64,000 nt of DNA from Lepturacanthus savala. Taxonomy: Eukaryota; Chordata; Actinopteri; Scombriformes; Trichiuridae. Position 1 is the stretch's first letter, and each line of letters starts with the position of its first letter. Below the pieces are notes generated by a model, which worked only from the letters and a program-made list of their open reading frames with translations, was not told the DNA's origin and did no database searches. The translations under genes and the position numbers were made by a program. Of this stretch, positions 47,231 through 59,535 are shown piece by piece. The DNA lies in contig CM060466.1 in assembly GCA_030544235.1 (NCBI GenBank), forward strand, positions 18,533,092 through 18,597,091, written 5' to 3'.

Positions 47231-49858
47231 CTGTCCATCCCTGATGACATCGCTATGACATCATCAGTGTTATTTCATCAACATGACAAAGCAAATCCTC
47301 CATGGCCACAGAAGACTTTATACAGTTTTTTTTCTGGTCTGGTTAGAACTTAACTAAAATATGCCTGAAATCAGTGGAATGCACCTTTTCTGTATCCTGA
47401 TACAGAGATAGAGAATATCATCACAAAAATGCACAAACGTCAGTCTAAAATAATCAGTATCAGCCTTCAAATACCACATTATCAGTCCAGCCCACTAACA
47501 CTAACCACCAACACATGTTAGCAGAGTTCAGCATGTATATGTGATTCCTTGTACAGATGTGTATCTGCAGGGCCGTGTTAACCCCCCCCCCCAACGTCTG
47601 TTATTGTGCAGCAGAGCGTCTGACTGGCTGCTCGTCTACGAGGCTTCAACATGCCTTCACGCCTCTGGTCCCCCGCCATCTCTGTGGCTTCCACCAATTG
47701 ATCTTTTCCAAGAAACAGCGGAAATCAGGAAGGAGGGCGTGGGTGTGCAGAAGAGAATAGAGGCTCATTTTACTGGGGGTCTCTCATTTTACTTTGCTTT
47801 CGTTTCTTGTTACTTACTTTCTGAGGTCTGAATGTTTTTAAAACTCTTTAAATTCCCAAAATGTTCATGAAAAAATGCAAATGTCTCGGTCTGGTACACC
47901 AGTACAGCCTGATGAGAACAGTCCTCAATAACGTAACGTGGCGACTAACTTCATGCTGAAGATCTTTATTCGTCAAAATCAAATCCAGAAATGAAGTCCT
48001 GGAAAATGGGACTTTAAAACAGGAACCAGCACATGCCTCCTATCAGGCCACATAAACAGGCCCGTGCTGCTGTTTCTTGGCTGAAAGCATGTTGTTATTC
48101 TCTTCATGTAAGCAATAGAAAGCAGTTGGCATTCCCCAGGCTGAGCCATCACATTAAGTCTGACAGCTGCAGCAGTGTGTCGCCGCTGATTGGAACGTGG
48201 TCAGATCTACGAAACATGAAGCAAGTGCAGGTGTTTAGCCTTCTTCATGCTGCTCAGTGGGCTACATTTATTCATATTGGACCTATTTCTGATATCTACA
48301 AATGGTTCACCCAGACTTCCTCATTGTGCTAAAGTATCTGAGTCAGTGACAAAACTGTCATGTGGTGTAACCCTAAAATCTTTAAAAAATTAAAAACACA
48401 TTCTTTCAACAAGTTATATAATCTATGTGGATTAAATATTTAGAAATTATCATTATTTTTCAGTTACACCATTTGACATTTTGTGTCAAAAAATCATGAT
48501 ACAACGATACAATTGGACTTTTAAATGACAAGAAACCAACATTCTGAGAGACCTGATGAATGCTTCTTAAAACTTTTGGGTTTTGTCATCTTGCCATAAC
48601 TTCTCACTGACCCATCTAGCAGTGCATAAAGTTATGGCTTTATCTGCCCAGGTTTTGTATGTCAAACCTGAAAAGGAGGTGAATGGAATTTTATTTACAT
48701 TCTTACAGCATTAAAAAATATGGCGTTGAGTTTCCAGCTCTTATCGGAACTAATTCCTACCGAGGGAGTAGTCCCTCTGCCTGACTGATTATTCATAATA
48801 GAGAAAAGCTGTTCAGTCTTAGTCATAAAGTTTCATTTTGCAACACTTCTCTTAGTGTTACTTTTGGAGTGGCGGCAGAAATCAGAGAGACAATTTGGGC
48901 AAATAAAACCACAAATAATTGCATTCATAAAAAAATCACCAGCAGTAAGTGAAAATGTTTTCCAGCTTTTAACGTGGCTGAGATTAATGTTAATTTTATT
49001 CCCTACTCTGATAACTGGGGTCGAGAACAGGTCCTGAACGGACCACATGGTGGGATTTTGTTTTTCCTTACCTGCTGTTTTTTCATGGTCAAGAATGACC
49101 AAATTTATTTGGGTAAATGGAGCATTTAAAGCTTTTAAAAAGTGTTGGTAATTTAACAGCAAGCCTCAAACTGTTGAATTGTCCCACTGAGAGCTAGAAC
49201 TCTTTATTGTTTATAGGTCTTTTTAATGAGTAAATGAAGTGGGTGCAGATCCAGCACTGTTCAGTAAAAGCTGCCAACTCTTGAATAATTTGGCCTATCA
49301 CACAGTGAAGTGTGCTTCGATTCAGCAAAAACAACAGCAAAAAAAAAGGGCATCAAATTAAGCAGCAGCTCGGAATATGAAACAGTGGAAATGGTTTCTG
49401 ATGATGAGCAGGGAAACTCCTCTGCAAACATCTCACGTTTGTTCTGATGAATGTTGATAACGGCGGAAGCAGGAGAGCTGTGTGAGCATGTGTTTGTAAG
49501 TCAGGGCTCATAACACGTCCGGGTGTGTGTGTTCCAGGGCAGATTGTTGGCTGCGGCAGGGTGGGTGTGGGACAGAGTCTGGTCCACGACTCCATATGTT
49601 GTGACACCGCGGATCAAAAAAAAAGATGAAAGTCGGAGCAGCGCTGCAGAGACAGATGGACGCCGTGACACATGCGTGTGTGAAAAAAGTCAGGGCGTGC
49701 GGACGGGACGACACTTGGCCGCAGATCTGATGCCATCAGAAACTGGAGGGAAGGGATCGCATGTGTCGGCCTGTTCGCTCTGTGTATGTGAGGCCAACCA
49801 GGATATGGACTCCACGTCTCCAACGCTGTGTTATTCTGGTTCAAATGATTGGGAAACA
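47231..49858. other. Non-coding apart from one MITE copy
   Basis: The MITE at 48340-48613 is listed separately. The rest is unique sequence with no recognisable exon. Confidence 0.55.
48340..48613 (+). mobile_element. MITE family A, most complete uninterrupted copy
   Basis: It starts gagtcagtgacaaaactgtc, passes through atgtggtgtaaccc, tttttaaaaaattaaaaac-like AT blocks, cagttacaccatttgacatt and agacctgatgaatgcttctt, and ends cttctcactgaccc. The ends GRGTCAGTGA and TCACTGACCC are inverted. No coding capacity. It is opposite in orientation to the copies at 12664 and 15607. Confidence 0.75.
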
Positions 49859-49862
49859 TTAA

Positions 49863-50407
49863 CCCTCTATTGCATAAAATATTACTCAGACATGGTAAAA
49901 ATGTTCAGAGTATTTTATTACTCAAAATAGCCTCAATCATATATATAAGAAAAAGTTGTAAACATAGTCTGAGGATAGTTTCATGCTATGTAAGTCAATG
50001 GGACGCCACCAGGTTGTATACACTCAGAATTTTCCATATTTGCATATTGTTGCCATATGGCAACAAGACGTTTTATCATAGTATAAGAAAAAAATATAAC
50101 TTCAGAATTAAATTAAATGTAAAAAAAATAAATAAAAAGGTTTTAGTTCCCCCAGATAAACCTGTCGAGAGGATATAGTAGAGTTGAATAGTGTTCAATT
50201 TTTTATTTGGTGAAATTTCTCCCATGTCCATGAGCAAAAGGATCTGGTAAACTGGTAAACCTGGTCATGTGACCTCATATATTGTATGTCCTTTCAAAAT
50301 AAAAGCCCCCTTTTCACACCTAACTGTAAAAACATAGATGTTCAGGGCGTTTTAGAAAAATGAAGACAAGTAATTGTTGCCATATGGCAACACTATGCAA
50401 TAGAGGG
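49863..50407. mobile_element. piggyBac-like MITE with TTAA target duplication
   Basis: The element is 545 bases, flanked on both sides by TTAA (49859-49862 and 50408-50411). The ends are perfect 14-bp inverted repeats, CCCTCTATTGCATA and TATGCAATAGAGGG. TTAA duplication with ends starting CCC is diagnostic for the piggyBac superfamily. Inside are two copies of the 16-bp palindrome GTTGCCATATGGCAAC (50049-50064 and 50376-50391), the second close to the right end. No transposase frame is present. The right part, read on the minus strand, is shared with 18674 to about 18825. Confidence 0.85.
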
Positions 50408-50584
50408 TTAAAGCCTTGCAGTATTTCCTAAAGTTATGTAATGACGTGTCATGTGTTGCGCCATGTTGTACCAACTGTATAGTAATGCATACGATTGCAT
50501 GTGCAATTAGTATTTAGTTACACTTCTAAAAATAACCTGCACAACATGATTCATGACCACTCAGCTAACATAAGGTTCCCTGAT

Positions 50585-50642
50585 CATTCCCAGAAGGGAA
50601 GGTTACCAGATTTTTATCTGGTAACCTTCTCTTCTGGGAATG
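50585..50642. repeat. Near-perfect 27-bp hairpin
   Basis: The arms 50585-50611 and 50616-50642 are complementary at 26 of 27 positions (the exception can be a G-U pair in RNA), with a TTTT loop. Confidence 0.93.
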
Positions 50643-51300
50643 GCGTGAAAATGTTTTTTGTCAAATTAACATTCCCAAAATGTTGTGATAACCACATGAA
50701 GTGATGTGTTTGTGGGGTTGTTGTTGTTTTAATGACCCCCTGAGGTTCCTGTTTGTAGCGTTTGGGATAAGGAACTTAGCATTCAAGTAACCTTCCTGGA
50801 ACCTTCAACTAACCAACGTTCTGGGGGCATATTAATATTTAGTTAATTTTACATCAGAAAAACCTGATGTTTTAACCTCTAGGGAACATTATGCTCTTTC
50901 CCAGGACTTTTTAAGAACCAGTATTTTTTAATCAGTTAAATAAACATCTGTCAAGAGGGGGAAAAAAAACATAAATCCCCTGAAGTCTCAAAGGTGAAAA
51001 TAACCAAAACCATTCTTACTTTAATAGAAAATAGTGTTTGTGTAACATCATCATCACTTCATATGCTATCACAGCCTTTAACACAGCAGCATTCAGATAT
51101 ATTTAGACTGCTTCTAACTTTGTGTTAACAGGTGCTTTCCTGTCTCAACATGACAATGGCCGAGCGCACAAAGCCAGGCCAAAGAAAGTTTGCCGTGTGT
51201 GTGTGGCTTTGTAACTCGAGCTTACCTGCAATTCTCCGAAAGCTGCTCTCCCTTAGCGGCCTCGGCCTGGACTGACACAGATAGAGAGAGGGGTGAGGGA

Positions 51301-51331
51301 GACAGACAGACAGAGATAGACAGACAGACAG
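51301..51331. repeat. (GACA)n repeat
   Basis: Seven GACA-like units with one GAT step. Confidence 0.85.
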
Positions 51332-51726
51332 GGTAACAAAGAAGGCCAATGAAAGAGTGAGGGAGAGAGATTGAGAGCCTCTAGAGGGGGTTTGAATTCC
51401 CTGCAATCAGAAACAGACGGAAAGAGGGAGTGACCCATCCATGCAATCACAGAATTTCCACATTTAGAGTCTCTACTCTTTTTTTTTTTAGTTTTGGTTT
51501 TGTTTTTGCACTTTTGTATGAAGTCAATCGGTGTGTCTTTCCCTTCTGGGGGTATTGTTTTAATATTGTTTTTGGTGGGAGTCCCAGGAAACAGACAGGG
51601 AGGGGTGAAGTGTGTCTCTGGCCCTCTGTTTTTCTATTTAACTTTGTTTTTGTACTTTTTTTTTTGTAACTTCATCCACTTGGCAGCTTGATATTTAATG
51701 TCTTTTTAAGGCAGTGTGTGTGTACA

Positions 51727-51729
<3 letters not shown>

Positions 51730-51766
<37 letters not shown>
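51730..51766. repeat. (GT)n microsatellite
   Basis: About eighteen GT units. Confidence 0.95.
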
Positions 51767-51768
<2 letters not shown>

Positions 51769-53143
51769 GCTCATAAGCACTGTCTCAGCCTACTGCTAGA
51801 ATAGAATCTACTCCACCTCACACATCTTTTACCTCCTTCAATGCCGCAAAAAAGGGGCGTTATGTACTGTGGCAACCATCTTATCTGCTTTCTGTGACCT
51901 TTTTTTGTTGGCAGTTGTTGTGATGACATCATGTTGTTCTTTGTGACCTTAACAGCGTTACATAACCACTTGATTTATGAGTTGTTTTAATTATGTTTTT
52001 TTTTTATATATGTTGTTTATCGTTCTGGTTTTAGTCATAACTAATTGTCCAAATCATTCACACATGGCAGCAAATACATAGATGCAGACACAGATAACTA
52101 CAGCGCACACACACACATGCACACACACACATACACGCACACAGAACATCCTCTGTCTCTTACTGTGCTCTGATTGTGTCCACTGGTCAAACATTCAGAC
52201 TACTGTAGCTGCTCTGTTGGTGCCCTCGCTGTTATGTGATCGCTATGAAGGCTCGCCATTGTGTGACCAAAAAAAAAAAACATTTTTGTCATCGCTCAGC
52301 CACTCAGAAAAACCAAGAACCCAGGATACAGAAAGAAAAAAATGCCATTTTTTCCCTCAGCTTTTGTTTATTGTTCCGTGTCTCTCGTGCATCAAAGCGG
52401 TGCTGATTTGACACGTTTTGTGTTTTACTTCTTTTTCCTCTTTTATCACTGATACCCTCTCCCCTCCCCTCCAAATATACGGCTTCAGAAAAAAAAAACT
52501 GAAAAGAAAAACATAAGAGATGATGGATCTCTTTTGGAAAAGAGCTTTTTTTTTATTTGCATGCTGAAAATCAGATAGTACTTCTGCCTATAAATCTATG
52601 AATTGCACCTTATTTGGCAGGATGTGTTTTTTTATTTTTTTGGTTTTGTTTGCATACACAATGTGGGGGATGTATATTGTTTGCTATTATTTTGATAAAG
52701 GACACAACTGTTAGCTTGCTGTCAGGCAATGTATCTTAAACAGGGTTTTATGTTGTTGTTTTTAATGCTTATTAATGCCATTATAATTGATGCAGTTACT
52801 GGTGTTTTGGGACAGCTTCATTAAGCAGCAGCAGAAAATAAGCCAGAGGCTGGTGAGCATGCAAAAAAAAAAAAACAGGAATGGAATGTAAGGTTACACA
52901 CACCTCAAAAACACTCTAAAATGAGATGTGTGTTAGCTTAAAATTTCATATTTTGTGATATTTTATGCCTTGAGAGCAAAAAAACAATGTCTAACAAACC
53001 TGCGAGAGAGCTGATCATGCAGAAATAATGAATGGATTCAAATCCTCTCGACAGGTTTCCATGTTGCTGCAGACAGAACGATTCCGTGATAAAGACGAGT
53101 GCAGCTGCCTGGCTGCTGCTGCTTCTTAGTGAAACGTTGTCCC

Positions 53144-53164
53144 CACACACACACACACACACAC
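53144..53164. repeat. (CA)n microsatellite
   Basis: Ten CA units. Confidence 0.9.
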
Positions 53165-54680
53165 TGGCCTGTCCTCACACAGTGACCACTAGGAGGCGTC
53201 CTGCTTGTCCTCTCACACACCACACATGCACAAACACTTCCCCTTCCGTCCATCTTGTCCTTGAAAGAGGACACAGCTAACTCAAAAGAGACACCACGTT
53301 GTTTTGACACGTTCAGACACACACACACAAAATACAGTCTTGGCAGATGACTGGCACCAGGCAGGGTGCTGCCACCCGGTCTCATGTCCCCAGGGCAGAG
53401 TGCTGTCTGCAGCCTATTAACCAACAGGGCCGGCTGCCAGCTCCGTATCCATCTAATCCTCTACACCCTCCTGCCAGGTTGCCAGATTTATCCCTCCACT
53501 TTTTTTTTTTAACACAGACTTTATTGTGTTAAAAAAAGAAGAGGTTTAAAACTGTGAGAGGGATAATGAAAGTAGGTTAGACGACTCAGTTTGGGTTTGT
53601 TTTAATGGATAAAAATCCTGGCGAAAGCGAGATGTGGTTCTTTGTCTGTATTGTTTTAGTTGACCTACATGAAACTGGAGAGAAAAATTCATCAATGCAA
53701 AAACCCAACGTACGCACACTCCTACCTGAGCAGCTTCCAACAACGTCCAAAATGAAAAAAAAAAACAGGATCTCTTCTCAACAATATGAAACATGTTTGC
53801 AAAAGCTATCGGGAGAGGACAAAGCTAGGAAATTCCTTTTTTATTTTGACATATTGTGACATTATACATCAACACAACCTGTACGCCCTGCCTCCCTCTG
53901 GCCCCATGCACTGATAATGATTGTATATGGTCGCATAGTTTTATTTTTTATATCATTGTCTGGGCTTCTTTTTGTTTTCTGGGATTGTTTCTTAATTTGT
54001 GCTGTTATTTTTTTTTTTATGGTTTGATGGGTCTGTCGCTCTATAATCGGGGGAAAGTGTGTTTGTGCAAGAGTGTGTTTGTACTGTAGTTTACTGAATG
54101 TGTGCAAAAGAGAGAGAGGAAGAGAAAGAAATGCGGGATCAGGCATGTTCGGCTCCTAAAGCGCATCAGCCCCTATGCCTGTGTTCTTCTTCATCGTGCC
54201 AGTGCGTTCAGGTGTTCCCCTGCCTCTACATCCGCTCATCTAAAATGGAAAAGAACGACAGAACGGGAGGAGGAGGAGGAGGAGGCAGACGGCCTTTTCC
54301 CTCAAGGGGAAAAAAAACACAAATGAGAAAAGATACTTTTGAAAAAAGGATATTTTTCTTCTCTGTGGGGTCTCAAAGAAGAGTGTAAATTTCTAATTGA
54401 AAATGATGAATAAAAAAAAAGCTCATTTGTTCTCTATATGAATGGCTGTATGTTAACCATGAACAAAAAGTAATGAGTTCTATGACAAAGACATATAATA
54501 AATTAATTTTAAAATTTTAACATCGCTCTGGTTGTTTCTGACTTAGAGGCGTCTTGTTGAGGTTTGGATGCAGATCTTCTGCAGCGTTGATGGATTTCCA
54601 TGATTTGCATCATCCGGCTCTCATCTCACTAGAGGGCAGCACTGCAGCACACATCATTACAGCTCATTAGACTGCAGCAC

Positions 54681-54684
54681 TGTG

Positions 54685-54720
<36 letters not shown>
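54681..54720. repeat. (GT)n microsatellite abutting a perfect hairpin
   Basis: About twenty GT units with one CG step, ending at the first base of the hairpin at 54720-54761. Confidence 0.95.
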
Positions 54721-54761
54721 ATCCATATAAAGTGTGTCCGCAGACACACTTTATATGGATC
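54720..54761. repeat. Perfect 19-bp hairpin
   Basis: GATCCATATAAAGTGTGTC (54720-54738), loop CGCA, and its exact complement GACACACTTTATATGGATC (54743-54761). Confidence 0.95.
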
Positions 54762-55963
54762 AGTCGCATTTTAACGGCAGTCTTGTTACACTAAATAATA
54801 AAATATGAGCTTAAATACAAGAACACACAACTCTAAGTTACAAGCTAAAAATATTCACTCATGCTATTAATATCTAAAAGCTGATCAGAAATTCATCATT
54901 AGTGAATTGTTAGTCTTGACCAAGCTATTGGCATCTAAAACACTTTTTGTTTTGTTTTTTAATTGACTTTTTTCCTGACATTCCTCATCTGCATTCATGA
55001 TTAAACAACCAGTACATCCATTTCTGTCATTATTCATAGTATATCAGCATGAATGCCATTTTTTCTATACAATATAAAATGAAAACATAACAGAACATGA
55101 ACAAATCAATTGTAGTGTCCATCCACATGGATGCCATTTTAATATGATGGCTTTTTATATATTATATTTTTATCAACTCTCATTTCTGCCTATACAAATA
55201 ATTCTCCACAATTTTTTTACAATAATATTTGATTAAACCACCTCTTTTTCAGAATTTGGAGCCAAAAAACTAATAGGGTCTTAAACTTAGATTTTGACGC
55301 TGTCTCTCTAAAGGACAGGACCTTAAATGTTTAAGTAATACAACAGGAAAGAAACTGTACTTAAAACATCAGTTTGACATTTTGGGAAATACACATAATT
55401 GCGTGTGTTTTCCACAGTTATATCAGAAAATAGATCCTACTGTCAAAAAAGGAAGTCGACTGGCATACAGAGAACCTGGGTTTTTCGGGGTTTTTGGGCA
55501 CCTGTTGCCTCTGTAATCACAGCCACACATACAATTACATTGTGAATGAGTCAGCCCATTGAATTCCCCTTCTTGGGAGTTGTCTGAATAGGAATCTGAA
55601 CTGTAAAACTCTAATGGTCTCAAGGCACATATCTGCAAGATGACTTCATCACCAAATTACTGACACTGCACTTACTGCAGTAAACCCTCAAATAATATCT
55701 GTCTGAAGATATGCCACACAGGAATACATCTGCAGCATAGTACATCATTAGCCTAAAGCTGCTTCAGATATCACACACGTTTCAGCCGCAGCATTCCATG
55801 TTTGGAAAAGAAATGGACAACGAAAGTGAAATTTCCAGCCATGACACCGCTGTGACCAAACACAGCAGGAAGAGGAGCAACTGTGAGTCCAAATATCCAT
55901 TTAATGTCTGTTTGAAATGGCAGAACAGCCTCAGAGGACAGGGGTGTAACAGCACCCACCCAG

Positions 55964-55964
<1 letters not shown>
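54762..55964. other. Non-coding, no gene seen
   Basis: AT-rich; cagtttgacattttgggaaa (about 55370-55389) resembles a fish dispersed repeat. Nothing else recognised. Confidence 0.5.

Positions 55965-56014
<50 letters not shown>
55965..56014. repeat. (CA)n microsatellite
   Basis: Twenty-five CA units. Confidence 0.95.
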
Positions 56015-56016
<2 letters not shown>

Positions 56017-56162
56017 AATGCACTGCTGTTATTTTTTGTTTTGTTTTGTTTTATGAGTCTGGTGGACAATGAGCCATAACCAAAAAGCCTTTAAATATCT
56101 GAAGACACCCACACATGAAATAATCCATGTATTATTCTCAGTGGGTGTCACACAGGGTGTTT

Positions 56163-56300
56163 ATTGAAAGTGTTTGATCATAATAATTTAGTAAAAATCT
56201 GTAAAATAACAATATTTTTCTGCAGAACTAGCATTGTCACTTGATTGAAAGTGTTTGATCGTAATAATTATGAAAAATCTGTAAAATGACGTCTTTTAGT
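56163..56300 (+). repeat. Two-copy tandem duplication of about 80 bp
   Basis: tgaaagtgtttgatcataat (from about 56165) recurs as tgaaagtgtttgatcgtaat (from about 56246), each followed by an aaaaatctgtaaaat block. AT-rich and non-coding. Confidence 0.75.
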
Positions 56301-59300
56301 GACATTTTCTGTAAATTTAATATGTGTGCACTTCATTTGAATTAATATTAATATTAAGGTTTTTGTTTGGCATTCGTAGCTGCCAGTCATTTCCCTTTTT
56401 TTTTTTTTTTACAATTTTTAAAAAAATCTTTTACAGTGCAATACAATGATCAATATCATCAACACAAATTGAAAACATCAATGCATATCATCATTTGAAA
56501 TACATACCTTTATTTTGAAATTCCCCATGGCAGGTTTTTATCACCGGTTCCATCGAAGAGCAGCTCCTTCCCGAACACTCAAATATTGTTAGGGCCAGGC
56601 AGATAAAATGCCAAAAAAAGGACTATGAGGATATTTACTCCCTGCTCAGGAATAAATCAGATTAAAGGTCAACACATGAAACATACGCCATATGAAAACA
56701 ATGTTATTAATAGACTATAATAGAGTTTGTTGGCATGCACGAAACAACCTGATGTCAGTTCGATGTGGAAGTAAAGGTCACTTTGTAAATGAAGTATTGA
56801 CTTGCAGGCAGCATTTTTCCATATGTTCACTGCAAAATTTGGAACATTGACCATGTTCAACATAGACATCCAACAACATATCAGTAAAATGAAGCATGGA
56901 AAATCCAGTTAAGTCCTTTTTTATGTTTTAAAATGTATGCACAACGCCTGTTTTTATTTTCTTTGTAAAATCATTCTTAAAAGTCTTCAAAATGCAGATG
57001 AATAAAAATCTTGATTGGTGTTCAAGTTCTGAATATGACCCACAATCCCCCTGATTAAAGGTTTGGTATAATTATATGATCAGGAGACATATTTCACCTC
57101 CTGCTGCAGCCACTTTCTACTCAAGTGCTTTCAACTTAAAAAAAAAAAAAAAAAAAACAGCACGACTGTTAAATTCTCTCTGTATTTACACACCTCTTAA
57201 CAGATCCCTGTTTGTAGAACGTGTCAGGATGTGTGCTATATAAATCAAAGTTGCATTACCTTCTTTTACATCTCAGGAGCCTGTTTAGTTTGAAAAGCTC
57301 CTTCAGAGCTCCATCAAAAACCTCTGCTGACAGACATCCTCATCAGTCCAATGCTATAATCCAACATGCAGCATTCAGCAAGGGCTGCCTTGTGTGTTGT
57401 GACTTAGCTTTTCCCTCCGGGGTATAACTTTGATAACTGACAGCAAATTCCTTCACACGTAACGTTTGAATTACTGCGGAAACAGCAGTGCATTATTATA
57501 GCTGATATTTGAGCCGTAATTCACAGAGATCGCTTCAGTCAAGACACATTTTCGAACGTCATCCAGACTGTTTTTTCCGGCAGCATCTTTCTATGCTAAT
57601 TTGCGCGGCCTGAGTTTGACTGTGAGTTGTAAATCTGCAAGATTAGAAAGTATATCTGTTGAAGTGTGAATAACATTTCCACGTCAACAGAATTATATCT
57701 TTCTTTCAGCTCTGTCCCTAAACTGTCCTTTTGTTCTCCCTCGTCTTTATTAAGTGGTTCACACCTTTATTCTTCGTCGCTCTAATGGCATCAGTTTTCA
57801 ATCAGCAGCAGTCAAATTAATCTCATCACCTTGCAATATCCTGACTGCTGGTGGCTCACACCACCAGCTCTGCAGCTATCGTTCAATTAAAAAGCTTTTC
57901 TCCAAAATTACAAGTGGTGTATGGGGAACAGATAGAAAATTAAATCCGCCAAAGTGCAAAATTGAATCTTGAGGATGGAAATGGCTCTTAAGTAGCAAAG
58001 AAAATGACATAATTTATTCCTGCAGGAAGGTGATGGTCTGTCTGGTAGAACAGAGAAGCTACAGTATGCAATGTTCTTGTTTTTAATGTAAAAATGACAC
58101 CTGAGAGAACACTGATACTGTCTTAAAGTAAAAATGCAGGTAACGGTGCTGAAACTATATTCAACATACAGTAAAGAACTGAGAATAATATGCAATGTGA
58201 CACCTCTTTGGGAAAATTCACAGCAAGGAGGGAATAAACCAGACAACAGAAAAGCTGTTATGTGTTTTCTACTGTGACTACTCCAACAAATCAATTTAAA
58301 ACCCACTGTAACAGAATGTATTTGGCTAATTGGGAGCAAGTTGGCAGCGAGTTGTGAACACAACGCTGACACATCATAACCCTTTAAGATGATATGTCGA
58401 AGTTGTTGTGGCAAACAGCTGTTTATGTCCACATCTGGCAGTTAGGAAGCAACATTACCGTTCATCTGGAGTCGTGCTTCTGTCCGACCGGTAAATTTAA
58501 ATCCAATATTCACTCGCCTTAGTTCTGTTTGTGGTCCCCTGAAGGAAATACTGTAATCCCTATAGCTGCTAAATATTGTGTTCACTGTCTAGTCACTAAC
58601 TGTGTGTGTTTGTGTTCGGTGCTCAGCTCCTTCTGTGCAGCAAGTTTTTTTCTGTGGGAAACAGCTGGCTGCTGTGGCTGAAAAGAGTGAAATAAAACAG
58701 TAAAGTTTCAGAGAATTTCGTGATAATTCTCTATAGGTTCATCACTATAAGCAACACTTCTCATTGTCATTTGATATGTTGTTATTCTAAAAGAATACTG
58801 AATATGGCTTTCATTTGGAACTGAAACAAACTTGAACGCATCGTGAACTGTGAAAATGGATTCATGGATTGTTGAAATGAAACACTTGAAATGCTGAAGC
58901 TTTGAAGCGAGCTTCCAATTTTACTTTTCATCCTCTTTTATTGTTGTAGTGTTAGTTGCCTTCGGAAGCGATTTACTTACAATACGTCACTCAGAAAATG
59001 AATAAAGGCAGACAATGAATACACATTGCACACTAAGTAACTATTAGGTTTTTAAATAATTAAAATGATTAATCTTGTCTCTCTCTTACAAAACATGCCG
59101 CTTCTTGTCGCTCTTCACGGTTTCCTGTCTAACTCTAAGAGTAAGAAATGCCACAAAAAATGAAAGCGAAATCATGTTTGGAAGCGCCAGGGGCCCTGGG
59201 TGTCACTGTTAATGACAATTATTCATTATAAACCTTCTGCAGATGGAAAACTGGCTCGCTGCCGCGGAGCTGGAAGGCAGAGATTACAGAAAGCCTCGGG

Positions 59301-59492
59301 CTACGTGGATGAGTATTTGCTACTATATTGCTGTCTGTGTGAGTGTGTGTGTTTATGTGTGTGGTGTGTGTGTTTGTCTGCATGTTTGTGTGTGTTTGAG
59401 TGAAGCTTCTTTTGAGTAAAGCCCAGGGTGAGGTCATGCTAACCAGTGACCCACTGTAATTTGCAACCAAAAATGGAGCTAGAGAGTACATC

Positions 59493-59535
<43 letters not shown>

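Larger units (their letters stand above)
50643..54680. other. Non-coding, T-rich, transcript-like in places
   Basis: From 51430 to about 54510 the + strand is rich in T runs, TTTTGTTTT-like stretches and late AATAAA-like motifs (54408, 54499), as in long 3' UTRs. No coding exon is attached to it. It may be unannotated transcript or just AT-rich DNA. Confidence 0.4.

Noticed and set aside
53038..53424. 128-codon minus-strand frame
   Set aside because: Contains translated CA repeats and no recognisable domain.
57908..58432. 174-codon minus-strand open frame
   Set aside because: No recognisable motif, unremarkable composition and no splice or UTR context; one frame of this size is expected by chance in a window of this length.
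59243..59416. Short frame starting MENWLAAAELEGRDY after an ag
   Set aside because: It soon runs into a TG-rich Cys/Val stretch, and there is no homology or donor to support an exon.
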